From Calditrichia bacterium (lineage in GTDB: Bacteria; Calditrichota; Calditrichia; RBG-13-44-9; J075): 64,000 bases of DNA. Made by a program: the position numbers and the translations under genes. The stretch lies in contig JANQRS010000068.1 of NCBI GenBank assembly GCA_028284445.1, positions 1 to 64,000 of the forward strand, in the 5' to 3' direction. Positions 26,446 through 36,022 of the stretch are shown here, piece after piece (within the stretch, counting starts at the first letter, position 1; the number at the start of each line of letters is the position of its first letter). Under the pieces are notes generated by a model that searched no databases, was not told the origin of the DNA, and worked only from the letters and a program-made list of their open reading frames with translations.

Positions 26446-28032
26446 ATGAAGAATATAAATACTATTCAAAATGCCGTTAGCGTGGCGACGTTAGTAATTA
26501 GCGTATTTGCAACTTTGGGTATCTGGCAGGAAGCCAGAATCTTTCCCGATAATCAACCAAATCAAGCAATCTTCGGTAGTGATGTCGATGCCTATGAACA
26601 GACTGTGATTGTCGGAATGCCGGGAGATAATGAAAATGGGGTCTATGCCGGAGCCGCCTATATTTATACTCGACGTGATGATGAGTGGGTGAAAGAGGCA
26701 AAATTAGTAGCATCAGACGGGCAACCGCTGGACAGGTTTGCCAAAGACGTAGGTATCTATGGTGATTATGCGATCAGTGGGGCATTTTTGCATGACAATA
26801 ACCATACATTGCCAGGCGCAGCTTATGTTTTTGCAAGGACAGATTCCGGATGGAAAGAACAAGCAAAATTGTTTCCCAAAGACTTGGCAGGAGTTCGGTG
26901 GTTTGGTCACGACGTAGCAATTAGCAATGATCATGCGCTTGTGGGTGCGCTTATTGAAGATAGTAGTGGTGCCCGCATTGGTGCCGTATATGTTTTTGGC
27001 CGTGATGGAACTACCTGGGTCCAACATGACATTTTGCTGGCAAGCGATGGGTATGATGGACAGGGATTCGGGACTAATTTCTCCATTGCCGAAGATGTAA
27101 TTCTTGTCAGTGCGGCTTTGGATAGTGAGATTGCCAGTTATTCGGGGGCTGTATATATTTTCGAGAAAAATGGCTCACTCTGGTTAGAGAAGCACAAGCT
27201 GAAAGCTGCAGATGTCACCCCACATGATTACTTTGGTACAAGCGTTTCTTTGGATAAGAACTCCATGATTGTTGGGGTTCCCGCCGAAGACGACAAAGGA
27301 GATCAATCTGGCGCCGCTTATATTTTTCGGCGGAGAGGAAATTCCTGGGTGCAACATGCGAAGTTGACAGCCCATGATGGAACCGAATACCACTACTTTG
27401 GGGGGAGTGTGCAAATCTATGGGGATCGAATTATCGTTGGTGCCACAGAAGATAGTGATAATGGTGCAGGTGCGGGTGCCGCCTATTTATACCGGCGTCA
27501 CCTAAACAGCTGGGCCTTTGAAACCAAATTAACTGCCAGTGATGGCGGTGAATATCATTCATTTGGTAGAAGAGTCGCAATGGGCGATGATTTTGCTGTG
27601 ATTAGTGGATTGGAAGACGGCAGGCAAATCTTGAACTCCGGATCTGTCTATATTTATGAACCCCGCTCTTCAGTTGAAAATCCTTCAGCTGAAGCAAGTG
27701 AAAGCAGGGGTATAGCCTCGAATACATTGCAAAAAGAGAAAAGCGGTCATTCTCAGGCATTGAGTCTAAAAGGCAATTATCCGAATCCGTTTAACCCTTC
27801 AACTACGATTCAATATGTGCTTGGTGAACCCCAGCATGTAGAACTGGTTGTATATGATATTCTTGGGCGTGAAATAGTCACGCTAGCGGATGAATTTCAG
27901 GCCTCGGGAATCCAGAAAGTCGTATGGGACGGTCGCAATGACAACGCTAAAGAAATGACCGGTGGTATCTATTTCTATCGACTGCGCGTAGCTGGCATCA
28001 TTAAGACAGGAAAAATGATGTTGGCGAGATGA
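26446..28032 (+). CDS. Secreted FG-GAP-like seven-bladed propeller protein with sorting domain
   Basis: A 528-residue exported protein. After an N-terminal hydrophobic segment (about 10-27) there are seven repeats of about 50 residues with the pattern FGxxVxIxxDxxIVGxxxDxxxGxxxGAAYIYxRxxxxW, enough for one seven-bladed beta-propeller. After a linker, the C-terminal sorting domain has NYPNPFNPSTTIQYVL and ends IYFYRLRVAG...MMLAR, the type IX secretion tail. The frame opens at 26419, but AGGAGG lies eight bases before the ATG at 26446, which fixes the start. Likely a cell-surface or released protein; ligand unknown. Convergent with the GH5 gene. Confidence 0.88.
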   Translation: MKNINTIQNAVSVATLVISVFATLGIWQEARIFPDNQPNQAIFGSDVDAYEQTVIVGMPGDNENGVYAGAAYIYTRRDDEWVKEAKLVASDGQPLDRFAKDVGIYGDYAISGAFLHDNNHTLPGAAYVFARTDSGWKEQAKLFPKDLAGVRWFGHDVAISNDHALVGALIEDSSGARIGAVYVFGRDGTTWVQHDILLASDGYDGQGFGTNFSIAEDVILVSAALDSEIASYSGAVYIFEKNGSLWLEKHKLKAADVTPHDYFGTSVSLDKNSMIVGVPAEDDKGDQSGAAYIFRRRGNSWVQHAKLTAHDGTEYHYFGGSVQIYGDRIIVGATEDSDNGAGAGAAYLYRRHLNSWAFETKLTASDGGEYHSFGRRVAMGDDFAVISGLEDGRQILNSGSVYIYEPRSSVENPSAEASESRGIASNTLQKEKSGHSQALSLKGNYPNPFNPSTTIQYVLGEPQHVELVVYDILGREIVTLADEFQASGIQKVVWDGRNDNAKEMTGGIYFYRLRVAGIIKTGKMMLAR

Positions 28033-28074
28033 ACTGCCAACCTAATGTCCGCGGCAGAGCCGCGCACCACGGGC

Positions 28075-29118
28075 CTACTTGCGGCCTTTGTTCAGCTCCA
28101 TCAGCTTACGCTTGAAAAAACGTCCCTGAAGGGTTGGCGTGAACTGCCAATTTTCAATCAACTGTGGCGACCACAGCGGATCAAATACCCAGGCAGTCCA
28201 GGATATCCCCTTTTGATTGAAATAGTCAATGATGGCTTCACCATAGGTGGTATCGCCGATGACCGGAATGTGAGCCCCAGGACCATCAGCGCTCATAAAT
28301 CCAAATTCCGTTGCTACGATCGGATAGCGGTCAGCAATGGCGCCAAAATCTGCTTCCCATTTTTCTTCCCAGGGCGCCTCCCGTTTCTGCGGATACGGAT
28401 GGCTGACATAGGCAATGCCCGGTTGTGCAATCGGGTCCGAAAGAACGTAAGAGAGATCATAGGCCCAGTTCAGTCCGCCGACCAGCGGGATTACCGTGCG
28501 ATCATGCGCATAGATGAGATGAATGATGTCTTCCATAATGCTCTTGTGTTGCGCCCAATCCAGACGACCCAATTGACCGCCATATGCCGTTGGCTCATTA
28601 AATACTTCATAGAAGGCAACGACCGAATTGCCTTTATAACGATCCGCAATGATTTTCCAGAACTTCATCGTTTCACGGAAAGATGTATCGTACATCGGAT
28701 GCTGAAAGAGCTCGGTGCGCAGGTTGCCAATTGAATGCCAGTCGATGATGACATATAGTCCAAGTTCTGATGCCCATTTAATGCCCTGATCGAGTAGTTT
28801 GAGATAATTCTCTACGCCGCGTTCTCTCCAGGCTCTGGGATGCACTGGAAAGCGCACGATGTTGGCGTTCCAGTCAGCTGCCGCCTGGAAATAGGCTTTA
28901 TTCCATTGTCCCACCTTTTCGAGGCGATCCGGGTCCGAGAATGATACGCCGCGAAAAATAACAACCTGGCCATCCGGGCCAACAAATTGATTGCCGTGCA
29001 CTTTGATTAATGGCAGAGACGCTGTTTCAGAATTCTCTGCCGGTGCCTGTGCAAAGCTATTTACAAATGCCAACAGTAGAAATACGAGTACCAATGGAGC
29101 GATAGATTGAGCTATCAT
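28075..29118 (-). CDS. Secreted glycoside hydrolase family 5 (cellulase-like)
   Basis: A 347-residue exported endoglucanase-type enzyme with a signal peptide (1-23, ending SFAQA). The TIM-barrel motifs of GH5 are clear: FRGVSFSDP at the start of the barrel, NIVRFPVHP, VIIDWHS, the acid/base Glu in YEVFNEP and the nucleophile Glu in VATEFGFMS. The precise polysaccharide (cellulose, mannan, xyloglucan) cannot be told. No carbohydrate-binding module or sorting tail is attached. Two similar operator-like sites lie upstream (29154 and 29291), pointing to LacI-type control by a sugar. Confidence 0.92.
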   Translation of the reverse strand: MIAQSIAPLVLVFLLLAFVNSFAQAPAENSETASLPLIKVHGNQFVGPDGQVVIFRGVSFSDPDRLEKVGQWNKAYFQAAADWNANIVRFPVHPRAWRERGVENYLKLLDQGIKWASELGLYVIIDWHSIGNLRTELFQHPMYDTSFRETMKFWKIIADRYKGNSVVAFYEVFNEPTAYGGQLGRLDWAQHKSIMEDIIHLIYAHDRTVIPLVGGLNWAYDLSYVLSDPIAQPGIAYVSHPYPQKREAPWEEKWEADFGAIADRYPIVATEFGFMSADGPGAHIPVIGDTTYGEAIIDYFNQKGISWTAWVFDPLWSPQLIENWQFTPTLQGRFFKRKLMELNKGRK

Positions 29119-29153
29119 TACGATTACCTTCTGGCGTATGAATACATGTATTA

Positions 29154-29167
29154 CGAAAACGGTTTTG
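29154..29167. promoter_or_regulatory. LacI-type operator candidate 1 (GH5 gene)
   Basis: CGAAAACGGTTTTG, an imperfect palindrome of LacI/GalR-operator type, 36 bp upstream of the GH5 start. Shares CGAAAACGGTTT with the site at 29291. Confidence 0.5.
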
Positions 29168-29290
29168 TGAAAATAAGCGTCAGCGATGACAAATGCAATT
29201 TAGTTTACTGGCGACACCCAGGAAAGCGCTGAAGGAGTCTGAATTGAATACAATTGCCAGGATTCATATATGCATTTGATGATAAATGTG

Positions 29291-29304
29291 CGAAAACGGT
29301 TTCG
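29291..29304. promoter_or_regulatory. LacI-type operator candidate 2 (GH5 gene)
   Basis: CGAAAACGGTTTCG, with matching arms CGAAA/TTTCG, 137 bp upstream of site 1. Two spaced copies would allow looping by a tetrameric repressor. No LacI-family gene is in this window. Confidence 0.5.
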
Positions 29305-29320
29305 GGAAGGATGGAGCAAT

Positions 29321-29357
29321 AAAAAAGCTGATCGAGATTGCCTCAATCAGCTTTTTT
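29321..29357 (-). terminator. Bidirectional rho-independent terminator
   Basis: AAAAAAGCTGAT-C-GAG, a short loop, then CTC-A-ATCAGCTTTTTT: a long stem with one mismatch, A-run on one side and T-run on the other. It ends the DUF6588 transcript (minus strand) and would also stop plus-strand transcription. Confidence 0.85.
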
Positions 29358-29402
29358 ACTTAACACTACTTGCCAAAAATGATTTTTTGATCAGTTTCGC
29401 TT

Positions 29403-29430
29403 AACGGCCAACGGCCAACGGCCAACGGCC
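29403..29430. repeat. 7-bp tandem repeat, AACGGCC x 4
   Basis: Four perfect copies abut the stop codon of the DUF6588 gene. Such short satellites vary in number by slippage; no function is apparent. Confidence 0.9.
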
Positions 29431-30551
29431 TACAGCCCGTATTGTATGGCAACATTCACAGATTGCAGTTCCGAGAAATTGTAGTCTGCAAATACATTTG
29501 CGCCAAAGAGCGTGAAGCCAAGACCGGCGATATAGCGATTCTGGTTTGCTGCTTCGATTTCTACATCGATTGGCAGAACCACACCCGGGAAGAGCTCATA
29601 ATCGTAATCTGCCTTCAACGTCGATTTTTCCCGCTGGTATCCAATGTAGGGCGTCAGTCCGGCTTTAAATCCGCCAAATTCCTTGCTGATGTTCACGCCA
29701 TACGCGTCAGTCGTTACATCGAGAATCTCACCGCCAACGTTGACGTTCTGACGATAGTAACCGAGAGAGATGTTAAAGGGCAGCGGGTCTGCAAACCAAA
29801 CAGCCGGATTATGGGAAAGGCCGTATCCAAGATATTCCAGGTCGCCAAAATCACCATTGATATTGGTCTTGGGAATATAGCGTGCAGTAACAGCAGTGCC
29901 GTAAAAGGTGCCGATTGTCAGCTGCGGGGCAATGGTCGGGAAAATACCCGGATCCTGAAGAAGACCCGTTGCATTCTCGAGGGCAATGGTTTGAGCAGGC
30001 ACTGTAAAATCGGTGCCGTTCACGTTGATGGTTTGCTCTTTAACAGTCGCCACAACACTCGCATTTTCATCTCCGAATACAGTAGGACCACTAACATCGG
30101 AGCGGAAATCGGTTTGTCGAATCACATCAATGATAGCCTGCTGATCCGCGGAGCTGAGGTTGCCGAAACCGTCAATGGACTGGGCCAATTGCTGGGATTG
30201 CGCATCCTGGAATGGGAAAAGAGCATCGATGACCTGAAAGATTTCCTGATCGGGATCGATGAATGCACCCATACCAACCAGACCGATGCGAATTGAAAAT
30301 ACCTGCTTTTCAGCATCCGGGGCGCTGCACAACCAGCCGCCGTTCAGGCTGGCGCCAACCGCATCCGCTAACGGGCGTACAAATTCTGTTACCGGATCGT
30401 CAGTCAGGGATGTAACTGCGGTTTCAATCTGTGAGTCCTGTGCCTGCAGACTGCCGGCTAGAAAAAGGCTGCTTACAATTAATATCGCAGCAGAACGCCC
30501 AATATTATTGGCTTTCTCTGCAAGGATAGACAAATTTCGTAACATTCTCAT
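29430..30551 (-). CDS. DUF6588 family outer-membrane beta-barrel protein
   Basis: A 373-residue exported protein with a long N-terminal signal region ending in AGSLQAQ, the DUF6588 start (YVRPLADAVGASLNGGW-like: FVRPLADAVGASLNGGW), and a C-terminal half rich in amphipathic strands (SLGYYRQNVNV, AGLTPYIGYQREKS, FTLFGANVFADYNF) consistent with a barrel. Function unknown. Three ATGs lie close together; GGAGG sits nine bases before 30551 and only three before 30557, so 30551 is preferred. Single-gene unit closed by the terminator at 29321. Confidence 0.82.
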   Translation of the reverse strand: MRMLRNLSILAEKANNIGRSAAILIVSSLFLAGSLQAQDSQIETAVTSLTDDPVTEFVRPLADAVGASLNGGWLCSAPDAEKQVFSIRIGLVGMGAFIDPDQEIFQVIDALFPFQDAQSQQLAQSIDGFGNLSSADQQAIIDVIRQTDFRSDVSGPTVFGDENASVVATVKEQTINVNGTDFTVPAQTIALENATGLLQDPGIFPTIAPQLTIGTFYGTAVTARYIPKTNINGDFGDLEYLGYGLSHNPAVWFADPLPFNISLGYYRQNVNVGGEILDVTTDAYGVNISKEFGGFKAGLTPYIGYQREKSTLKADYDYELFPGVVLPIDVEIEAANQNRYIAGLGFTLFGANVFADYNFSELQSVNVAIQYGL

Positions 30552-30557
30552 GGGCAT

Positions 30558-30936
30558 AATCCTCCATATAATACTGCGTTGAAACTACCTGGTGCCAAAT
30601 ATAGCAAAATCGGAAAGGACGCTCGTGACAGTGCCGCAGTTTTGCTATTATTATTCCCGAACATCAATAAGAAGAGTTGGTGATACTGCCACTCAATCGA
30701 AGATAATCAGCAAACCACACTTTTCAAAGCGGCAAAAGATGCCATCAGAATTTCAACCGTATTACATGAAAAAGAGTTCCGGGTGAAGGTATTCTGCTGC
30801 GATAAACCATTAAAAAATATAAAACTCCTGAAATAAAAGCCGGAATTGTTATAAATTCATGTTCTAGCCGATAATTCAAAGCGAACGGATTCGATAGCAG
30901 TATCATACATCTTAGAGGTAGACTCTGTAAACAACT
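30558..30936. other. Divergent intergenic region, DUF6588 / CNNM genes
   Basis: About 380 AT-rich bases holding both promoters. No gene, repeat or convincing operator recognised. Confidence 0.5.
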
Positions 30937-31998
30937 ATGACACTTCTTATCTTTTATCTATCCCTGGCCCTTGGTGTTTCATTTCTCTGCTCGATCATGG
31001 AGGCCGTGCTACTAAGCATTTCACCCTCTTTTGCAGCGCAGATGGAACAGGAAGGCACTGCCATAGGCCGCAAGCTTAAGTTTTACAAAGACAATGTGGA
31101 TCGCCCACTGGCGGCAATCCTCAGTCTAAACACTATCGCGCATACCGTTGGGGCGGCCGGTGTAGGAGCGCAGGCAGGTGTTGTTTTCGGAAACCAATAC
31201 CTTGGCGCTGTTTCTGCTGTGCTGACCTTTCTCATTCTGGTGCTTTCTGAAATTATCCCCAAGACGCTGGGTGCAGTCTACTGGCGAAATCTAACGCCCT
31301 TTGTTGTTCGTGTTCTCGGACCGACGATGTGGACGATGTGGCCGCTGGTAAAAATGGCTGAGTTGTTGACCAAAATTCTTGCCCGGGGCGAAAAGGTGCA
31401 TGCGATTAGCCGCGATGAATTCCTGGCTTTGGCTGAGTTGGGTGCCAGGGAAGGTATTTTTCACGAAGGTGAATCACAGATTCTCAAGAATTTCTTTCGC
31501 TTTCGCTCTGTAAGGGTCAGTGATATCATGACGCCGCGCACCGTGGCTTTTGCTATGCCTGCAGCAATGACCGTTGAAGAAGTGATGAAAGATCATCCCC
31601 AAATGCGTTTTTCGCGCATACCGGTATATGGGAAAGATCTCGATGATATTCGTGGATTTGTGCTGAAAAACGAGGTGCTGCTGGCAGCTGCCCGTGACGA
31701 GGATAATGTAACACTTGGTGAACTGCAGCGGCCTATTACCCCCGTTCAGCATGATAGTCCGCTCAGCCGCTTATTCGAGAAGCTGATGGATAAGCGTGAA
31801 CATATTGCGCTTGTTGTTGGCGAGTACGGTGGAACAGCTGGCTTCGTAACCCTGGAAGATTTGATTGAGACCTTGCTTGGACTGGAAATTGTTGATGAGG
31901 CGGATTCGGTGCATGATATGCAGGCCCTGGCCAGGGAAGAGTGGAAGAAGCGGGCGCGCAAGCTGGGATTGATCGAGAATTCCGACGAAACGCCGTAG
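30937..31998 (+). CDS. CNNM/CorC-type membrane protein with CBS domains
   Basis: A 353-residue inner-membrane protein of the hemolysin-like/CNNM family, linked to Mg2+ (or Co2+) efflux. The N-terminal DUF21 membrane domain (about 1-165; AAILSLNTIAHTVGAAGVGAQ and LVLSEIIPKTLGAVYW) is followed by a CBS pair (about 195-320; VSDIMTPRTVAFAMP, RFSRIPVYG, HIALVVGEYGGTAGFVTLEDLIE). The CorC_HlyC C-terminal domain found in longer members is missing, giving a short form. No strong ribosome site is seen. Ion specificity is inferred from the family. Confidence 0.9.
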   Translation: MTLLIFYLSLALGVSFLCSIMEAVLLSISPSFAAQMEQEGTAIGRKLKFYKDNVDRPLAAILSLNTIAHTVGAAGVGAQAGVVFGNQYLGAVSAVLTFLILVLSEIIPKTLGAVYWRNLTPFVVRVLGPTMWTMWPLVKMAELLTKILARGEKVHAISRDEFLALAELGAREGIFHEGESQILKNFFRFRSVRVSDIMTPRTVAFAMPAAMTVEEVMKDHPQMRFSRIPVYGKDLDDIRGFVLKNEVLLAAARDEDNVTLGELQRPITPVQHDSPLSRLFEKLMDKREHIALVVGEYGGTAGFVTLEDLIETLLGLEIVDEADSVHDMQALAREEWKKRARKLGLIENSDETP

Positions 31999-32092
31999 AA
32001 GCTTGTTGTGTGGGGAGGGCTTTTTCAATATATTGGGGGCTGCGTCTACCAAATGATGACATTGCCTAATTGCGATTAAACCGGAAATACCG

Positions 32093-34300
32093 TTGAAGAC
32101 CCTGCTAACTGTTATAAAATTTTGCTTTTTTTCTTTGACATTGCTGCTTTGCGAAAGCCTCTCTGCCCAGGATTATGCCTGGCCGACAGAAGCCAGCCGC
32201 CATTTGACCAGTAATTTCTGCGAATTTCGTCCCCGTCATTTTCATGCCGGTATTGACATAAAAACCTGGAATCGAACCGGATTCAAGATCTTTGCCATTG
32301 AGGATGGCTACGTTTACCGTATCCGTGTGTCTGCTACCGGATATGGCAAAGCGATCTATTTAAAACTAAAAGACGGCAACATTGTCGTTTATGCGCACCT
32401 AAGCGGTTTTACTAAGGAGCTGGATGCTTACTCAGATCAAAAGCGTCTCGCGAATCGCAAGAACATTCTTGACCATTATCCTGAACCAAGCGAATTTCCC
32501 GTGAAGCGCGGGCAATATATTGGCCATACCGGTGAAACCGGTATTGGTGTACCCCATTTGCATTTTGAAATTCGCAATCGCTATCATCAGCCCATAAATC
32601 CCCTGCAGTTTTATCGTGATTATATTCGCGATACCATCGCGCCCAAGTCGCGACAACTGGCAATCATTCCTCGTAGTGCGGATGCGATGATCAATTTTCA
32701 GCCGGATACTCTGGTGATTCCGGTTGTGCAGGCAACCAAAACGCGGGTGAAAGAACCGATTCATGTGAGCGGTTCCGCTTACATTGCCTTACGCACCTTT
32801 GATATGGCCAACGAGGTGACGAACAAATACGATTTTTACCGCTCGGAAATGTTCTTTAACGATTCGCTGGTGTATAGCGTCAAGTATGATCGCTTCAACT
32901 ATGACGAAACTCGCTTGCTTGAGCTCGATAAAACTTTTTCGCTTTGGCGCAAAGGACGGCGGGGATTTCACAATTACTTTAGACATCCCGCGAACAGCCT
33001 GCCCTTTTATGGTGATTTTCAGAAAAATGCCGGTCTTCTTAATGCATCCGGTTTGAAATACGGAAAAAACGAGGTGACGATTCGGGTCTATGACTATTTC
33101 GATAATATGAATGAGGTGATTGTCCCGATTGTCTACCACCCGTCGAATCCGGTGGCTGCTTTTAATCGCACAATCTTTCCGAATCGGGTGTTTGTCGGTA
33201 TCAAGTCTGATGTACCAATTCACACCTTCAAGGTGAACCAGGTCAATGATAGGCTCAGCCGTTCGGTTTCAATAGCCGATTTTGAACAAACTGACAGAAA
33301 TAAGATTCTTGACGCACACTATTATAATCTGATCATACCGAAGACAAATCGCCGTGGTTTGGATTGGCTGCAGATCATTCCCTACTATGATGAAGAAACG
33401 CCGGCGTTGCCGGTATATGCGGCCACGGATTCGTCTTTACGGGAGCAGCCAAATTCCGAGGCTGTTTCAACAACTTTCTACGGCAAATCAGTGCGCTTGG
33501 AAACCGGTAATCAAATGGGCACTCAGCTTGCCGGCGAAAATGGCGACGTTGCCAGCTATGAATTTCGACCCGGCCATTCAGCGCTTATTGGATCGGCGAG
33601 TGGCAACCAGGCAGAACTTGGTAAATTCCTGGATGCCTGGCGCCCGGTAATACCTGGGCGAGAGGTAACTGTCCGTTCGAATGATCGACGCTTGCAGGTC
33701 TATTTCCCCAGCAACTCGGTATATGACAGTCTGCATGTGCGCATAACGCGACACTCGCCACAGCGGAAGCTGCGCAAACCATATCGCTATCTGAGCGACG
33801 TGTACACCGTGACACCATTTGATCAACCAATGGACTATGGCGCCACCATTCGCTTTATGCTGCCCGATTCAATTCGCAATCAGAAAGGCGTCGGCATATT
33901 TTACCTTGATCGGCGAAAAGGATGGCTTTTTCTGCCAACAAAGAAAGACAAGACCAGCGGGGCACGTACTGCACGGGTCACCAGTCTTGAAAAGTTTGTA
34001 GCGATACAGGACAGCATACCGCCGCGCGTGGAAGTGCTGAATTTACAGAAGTTTAATGCGCCCGGCTCGCGAGTGCCATCCTTAAAGTTCTCTGCCAAAG
34101 ACGGGATGTCCGGCATCTACAATGAGCGGCAAATTTCTGTCAGAATTAACAACAAGTGGTCACTCTTCACGTACGATCCGGAGGAGGACTGGATTTTCAT
34201 TTACGAGCGCTATATCCCCAAAGGGCAAAGCACGGTACAAGTGAGTGTCACCGACAATGCCGGGAATAAAACAGTCAAGGAATATAAGGTCATCAGGTAG
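32093..34300 (+). CDS. Exported M23 (LytM) metallopeptidase with large C-terminal extension
   Basis: A 735-residue periplasmic protein. The signal peptide (1-26) is followed directly by an M23 peptidase domain (about 30-170) with zinc ligands His51 and Asp55 (FHAGID), and His154 and His156 (PHLHFE), plus His101 (YAHL); the active site is complete, so it should cut peptidoglycan peptides. The remaining 560 residues are predicted beta-rich segments of unknown kind, including an Ig-like end (KFSAKDGMSGIYNERQISVRIN). Starts with TTG at 32093 after GGAAA. pgm follows after 43 bp. Confidence 0.88.
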   Translation: MKTLLTVIKFCFFSLTLLLCESLSAQDYAWPTEASRHLTSNFCEFRPRHFHAGIDIKTWNRTGFKIFAIEDGYVYRIRVSATGYGKAIYLKLKDGNIVVYAHLSGFTKELDAYSDQKRLANRKNILDHYPEPSEFPVKRGQYIGHTGETGIGVPHLHFEIRNRYHQPINPLQFYRDYIRDTIAPKSRQLAIIPRSADAMINFQPDTLVIPVVQATKTRVKEPIHVSGSAYIALRTFDMANEVTNKYDFYRSEMFFNDSLVYSVKYDRFNYDETRLLELDKTFSLWRKGRRGFHNYFRHPANSLPFYGDFQKNAGLLNASGLKYGKNEVTIRVYDYFDNMNEVIVPIVYHPSNPVAAFNRTIFPNRVFVGIKSDVPIHTFKVNQVNDRLSRSVSIADFEQTDRNKILDAHYYNLIIPKTNRRGLDWLQIIPYYDEETPALPVYAATDSSLREQPNSEAVSTTFYGKSVRLETGNQMGTQLAGENGDVASYEFRPGHSALIGSASGNQAELGKFLDAWRPVIPGREVTVRSNDRRLQVYFPSNSVYDSLHVRITRHSPQRKLRKPYRYLSDVYTVTPFDQPMDYGATIRFMLPDSIRNQKGVGIFYLDRRKGWLFLPTKKDKTSGARTARVTSLEKFVAIQDSIPPRVEVLNLQKFNAPGSRVPSLKFSAKDGMSGIYNERQISVRINNKWSLFTYDPEEDWIFIYERYIPKGQSTVQVSVTDNAGNKTVKEYKVIR

Positions 34301-34343
34301 TGTCTCGCGTTCGTCGTTCCTATTCTTTTTATCGAGGTTTATT

Positions 34344-36002
34344 ATGGCATTACATCCCCTGGCTGGGAAACCAGCCCCGCAGGAATTATTGATAAATACC
34401 GCCCGTTTGGTCTCCGCTTACTATACCTATAAACCCGATCCGGAAAATCCGCTGGAGCAGGTTTCATTCGGTACCTCCGGACACCGGGGAACATCTTTAA
34501 AAAACAGTTTCAATGAAAACCATATCCTGGCAATTACTCAATCGCTATGTGAATTCCGGAAGGCTGAACAAATAAGCGGGCCCTTGTTTATCGGTATGGA
34601 TACCCATGCCTTATCTGAATCTGCACTTGCTTCTGCCGTCGAAGTATTTGCTGCCAATGATGTTGTTATATACCTGCAGGAAGGCTTGCGCTACACCCCG
34701 ACACCGGTCATCTCGCATGCCATTTTGGCCTACAACAAAGGGCGACAGAAAGATCTGGCAGATGGGGTTATTATTACACCCTCGCATAATCCACCATCCG
34801 ACGGTGGTTTCAAATACAATCCGCCAAGTGGTGGTCCGGCTGATTCAGCAACGACCAAGCGCATTCAGGATCGTGCAAACGAAATCTTGCGGCAGGGTCT
34901 GCGCGACGTAAAGCGTGTGTCGTTCCAAAAAGCCCGCAAAGCCGAAACGACACATATGCATGATTTCATGATGCCCTATGTCAACGACCTGCGTAGTGTC
35001 GTGGATATGGACGCCATTGCCGGTGCGAATCTCAAAATTGGTGTTGACCCAATGGGTGGATCTGGCATCGATTACTGGGCGCCGATCGCAGAAACATATG
35101 GTTTGAATATTGAGGTGGTTAATCCACGTGTAGATCATACCTTTTCGTTTATGACCGTTGATCGTGACGGCAAAATTCGCATGGACTGTTCTTCATCCTA
35201 TGCAATGGCGGGTCTCATTGGCTTGAAAGATCGTTTTGATATCGCTTTCGGTAATGATCCCGATTATGATCGTCACGGCATTGTGACACGCGATAGCGGC
35301 TTGTTGAATCCCAATCACTACCTGGCCACTGCTGTGCAGTACCTGTATACCCATCGTCCGAACTGGGGGAGTGATACCGCAATCGGCAAAACCCTGGTAT
35401 CCAGCTCCATGATTGACCGGGTTGCAGCAGATATGGAGCGCCGACTTTGGGAAGTGCCGGTTGGCTTCAAGTGGTTTGTAGAGGGGTTGGTCGACGGCTC
35501 TGTCGGCTTTGGTGGCGAAGAAAGCGCCGGTGCTTCTTTCTTGCGCGTCGACGGTAGCGTTTGGACGACGGACAAGGATGGCATTATCCTGGATTTACTG
35601 GCTGCGGAAATAACCGCTGTGACAGGAAAAGATCCTGGCGAGCACTATCGGGAACTGGAAAGCCGCTTCGGTTCACCGGTCTATCGACGTATCGAAGCCC
35701 CGGCAAATCTCGCCGAAAAAAGTGTTCTGAAGAACCTTTCGCCGGATATGGTTGTAGCGGAAGAACTGGCAGGTGAGACGATTACTGCCAAGTTGACCAG
35801 GGCACCGGGCAATGATGCAGCTATTGGCGGGCTGAAAGTAACCACCGAAAATGGCTGGTTTGCTGCGCGTCCATCTGGCACGGAAGAGATCTATAAAATA
35901 TATGCCGAAAGTTTTCAGGGACAGGAGCACCTTGAGGCGATCTTGACAGAAGCGCAATCAATTGTAGCCGGTGCACTCAGTAAAGCCGGCGTGAATGAGT
36001 GA
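34344..36002 (+). CDS. pgm: Phosphoglucomutase (alpha-D-glucose-phosphate specific)
   Basis: Interconverts glucose 1-phosphate and glucose 6-phosphate, feeding glycogen and envelope sugar synthesis (552 residues). Phosphoserine loop TPSHNPPSDGG, metal loop GNDPDYDRHG, sugar-binding loop GGEESAGASF and phosphate-binding loop RPSGTEEIYK are all intact. The frame is open back to 34245 inside the preceding gene, but ATG 34344 with GAGG seven bases upstream starts the conserved MALHPLAGKPA sequence. Probably cotranscribed with the M23 peptidase gene before it. Confidence 0.96.
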   Translation: MALHPLAGKPAPQELLINTARLVSAYYTYKPDPENPLEQVSFGTSGHRGTSLKNSFNENHILAITQSLCEFRKAEQISGPLFIGMDTHALSESALASAVEVFAANDVVIYLQEGLRYTPTPVISHAILAYNKGRQKDLADGVIITPSHNPPSDGGFKYNPPSGGPADSATTKRIQDRANEILRQGLRDVKRVSFQKARKAETTHMHDFMMPYVNDLRSVVDMDAIAGANLKIGVDPMGGSGIDYWAPIAETYGLNIEVVNPRVDHTFSFMTVDRDGKIRMDCSSSYAMAGLIGLKDRFDIAFGNDPDYDRHGIVTRDSGLLNPNHYLATAVQYLYTHRPNWGSDTAIGKTLVSSSMIDRVAADMERRLWEVPVGFKWFVEGLVDGSVGFGGEESAGASFLRVDGSVWTTDKDGIILDLLAAEITAVTGKDPGEHYRELESRFGSPVYRRIEAPANLAEKSVLKNLSPDMVVAEELAGETITAKLTRAPGNDAAIGGLKVTTENGWFAARPSGTEEIYKIYAESFQGQEHLEAILTEAQSIVAGALSKAGVNE

Positions 36003-36022
36003 TCTCAAATAGAGGTGCATAA

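Noticed and set aside
28050..28064. Hairpin CGCGGC-AGA-GCCGCG as terminator between FG-GAP and GH5 genes
   Set aside because: No T-run on either side; might slow polymerase but is not an intrinsic terminator.
34245..34343. Extension of phosphoglucomutase into the M23 peptidase gene
   Set aside because: Extra residues do not match the family; a good ribosome site precedes ATG 34344.
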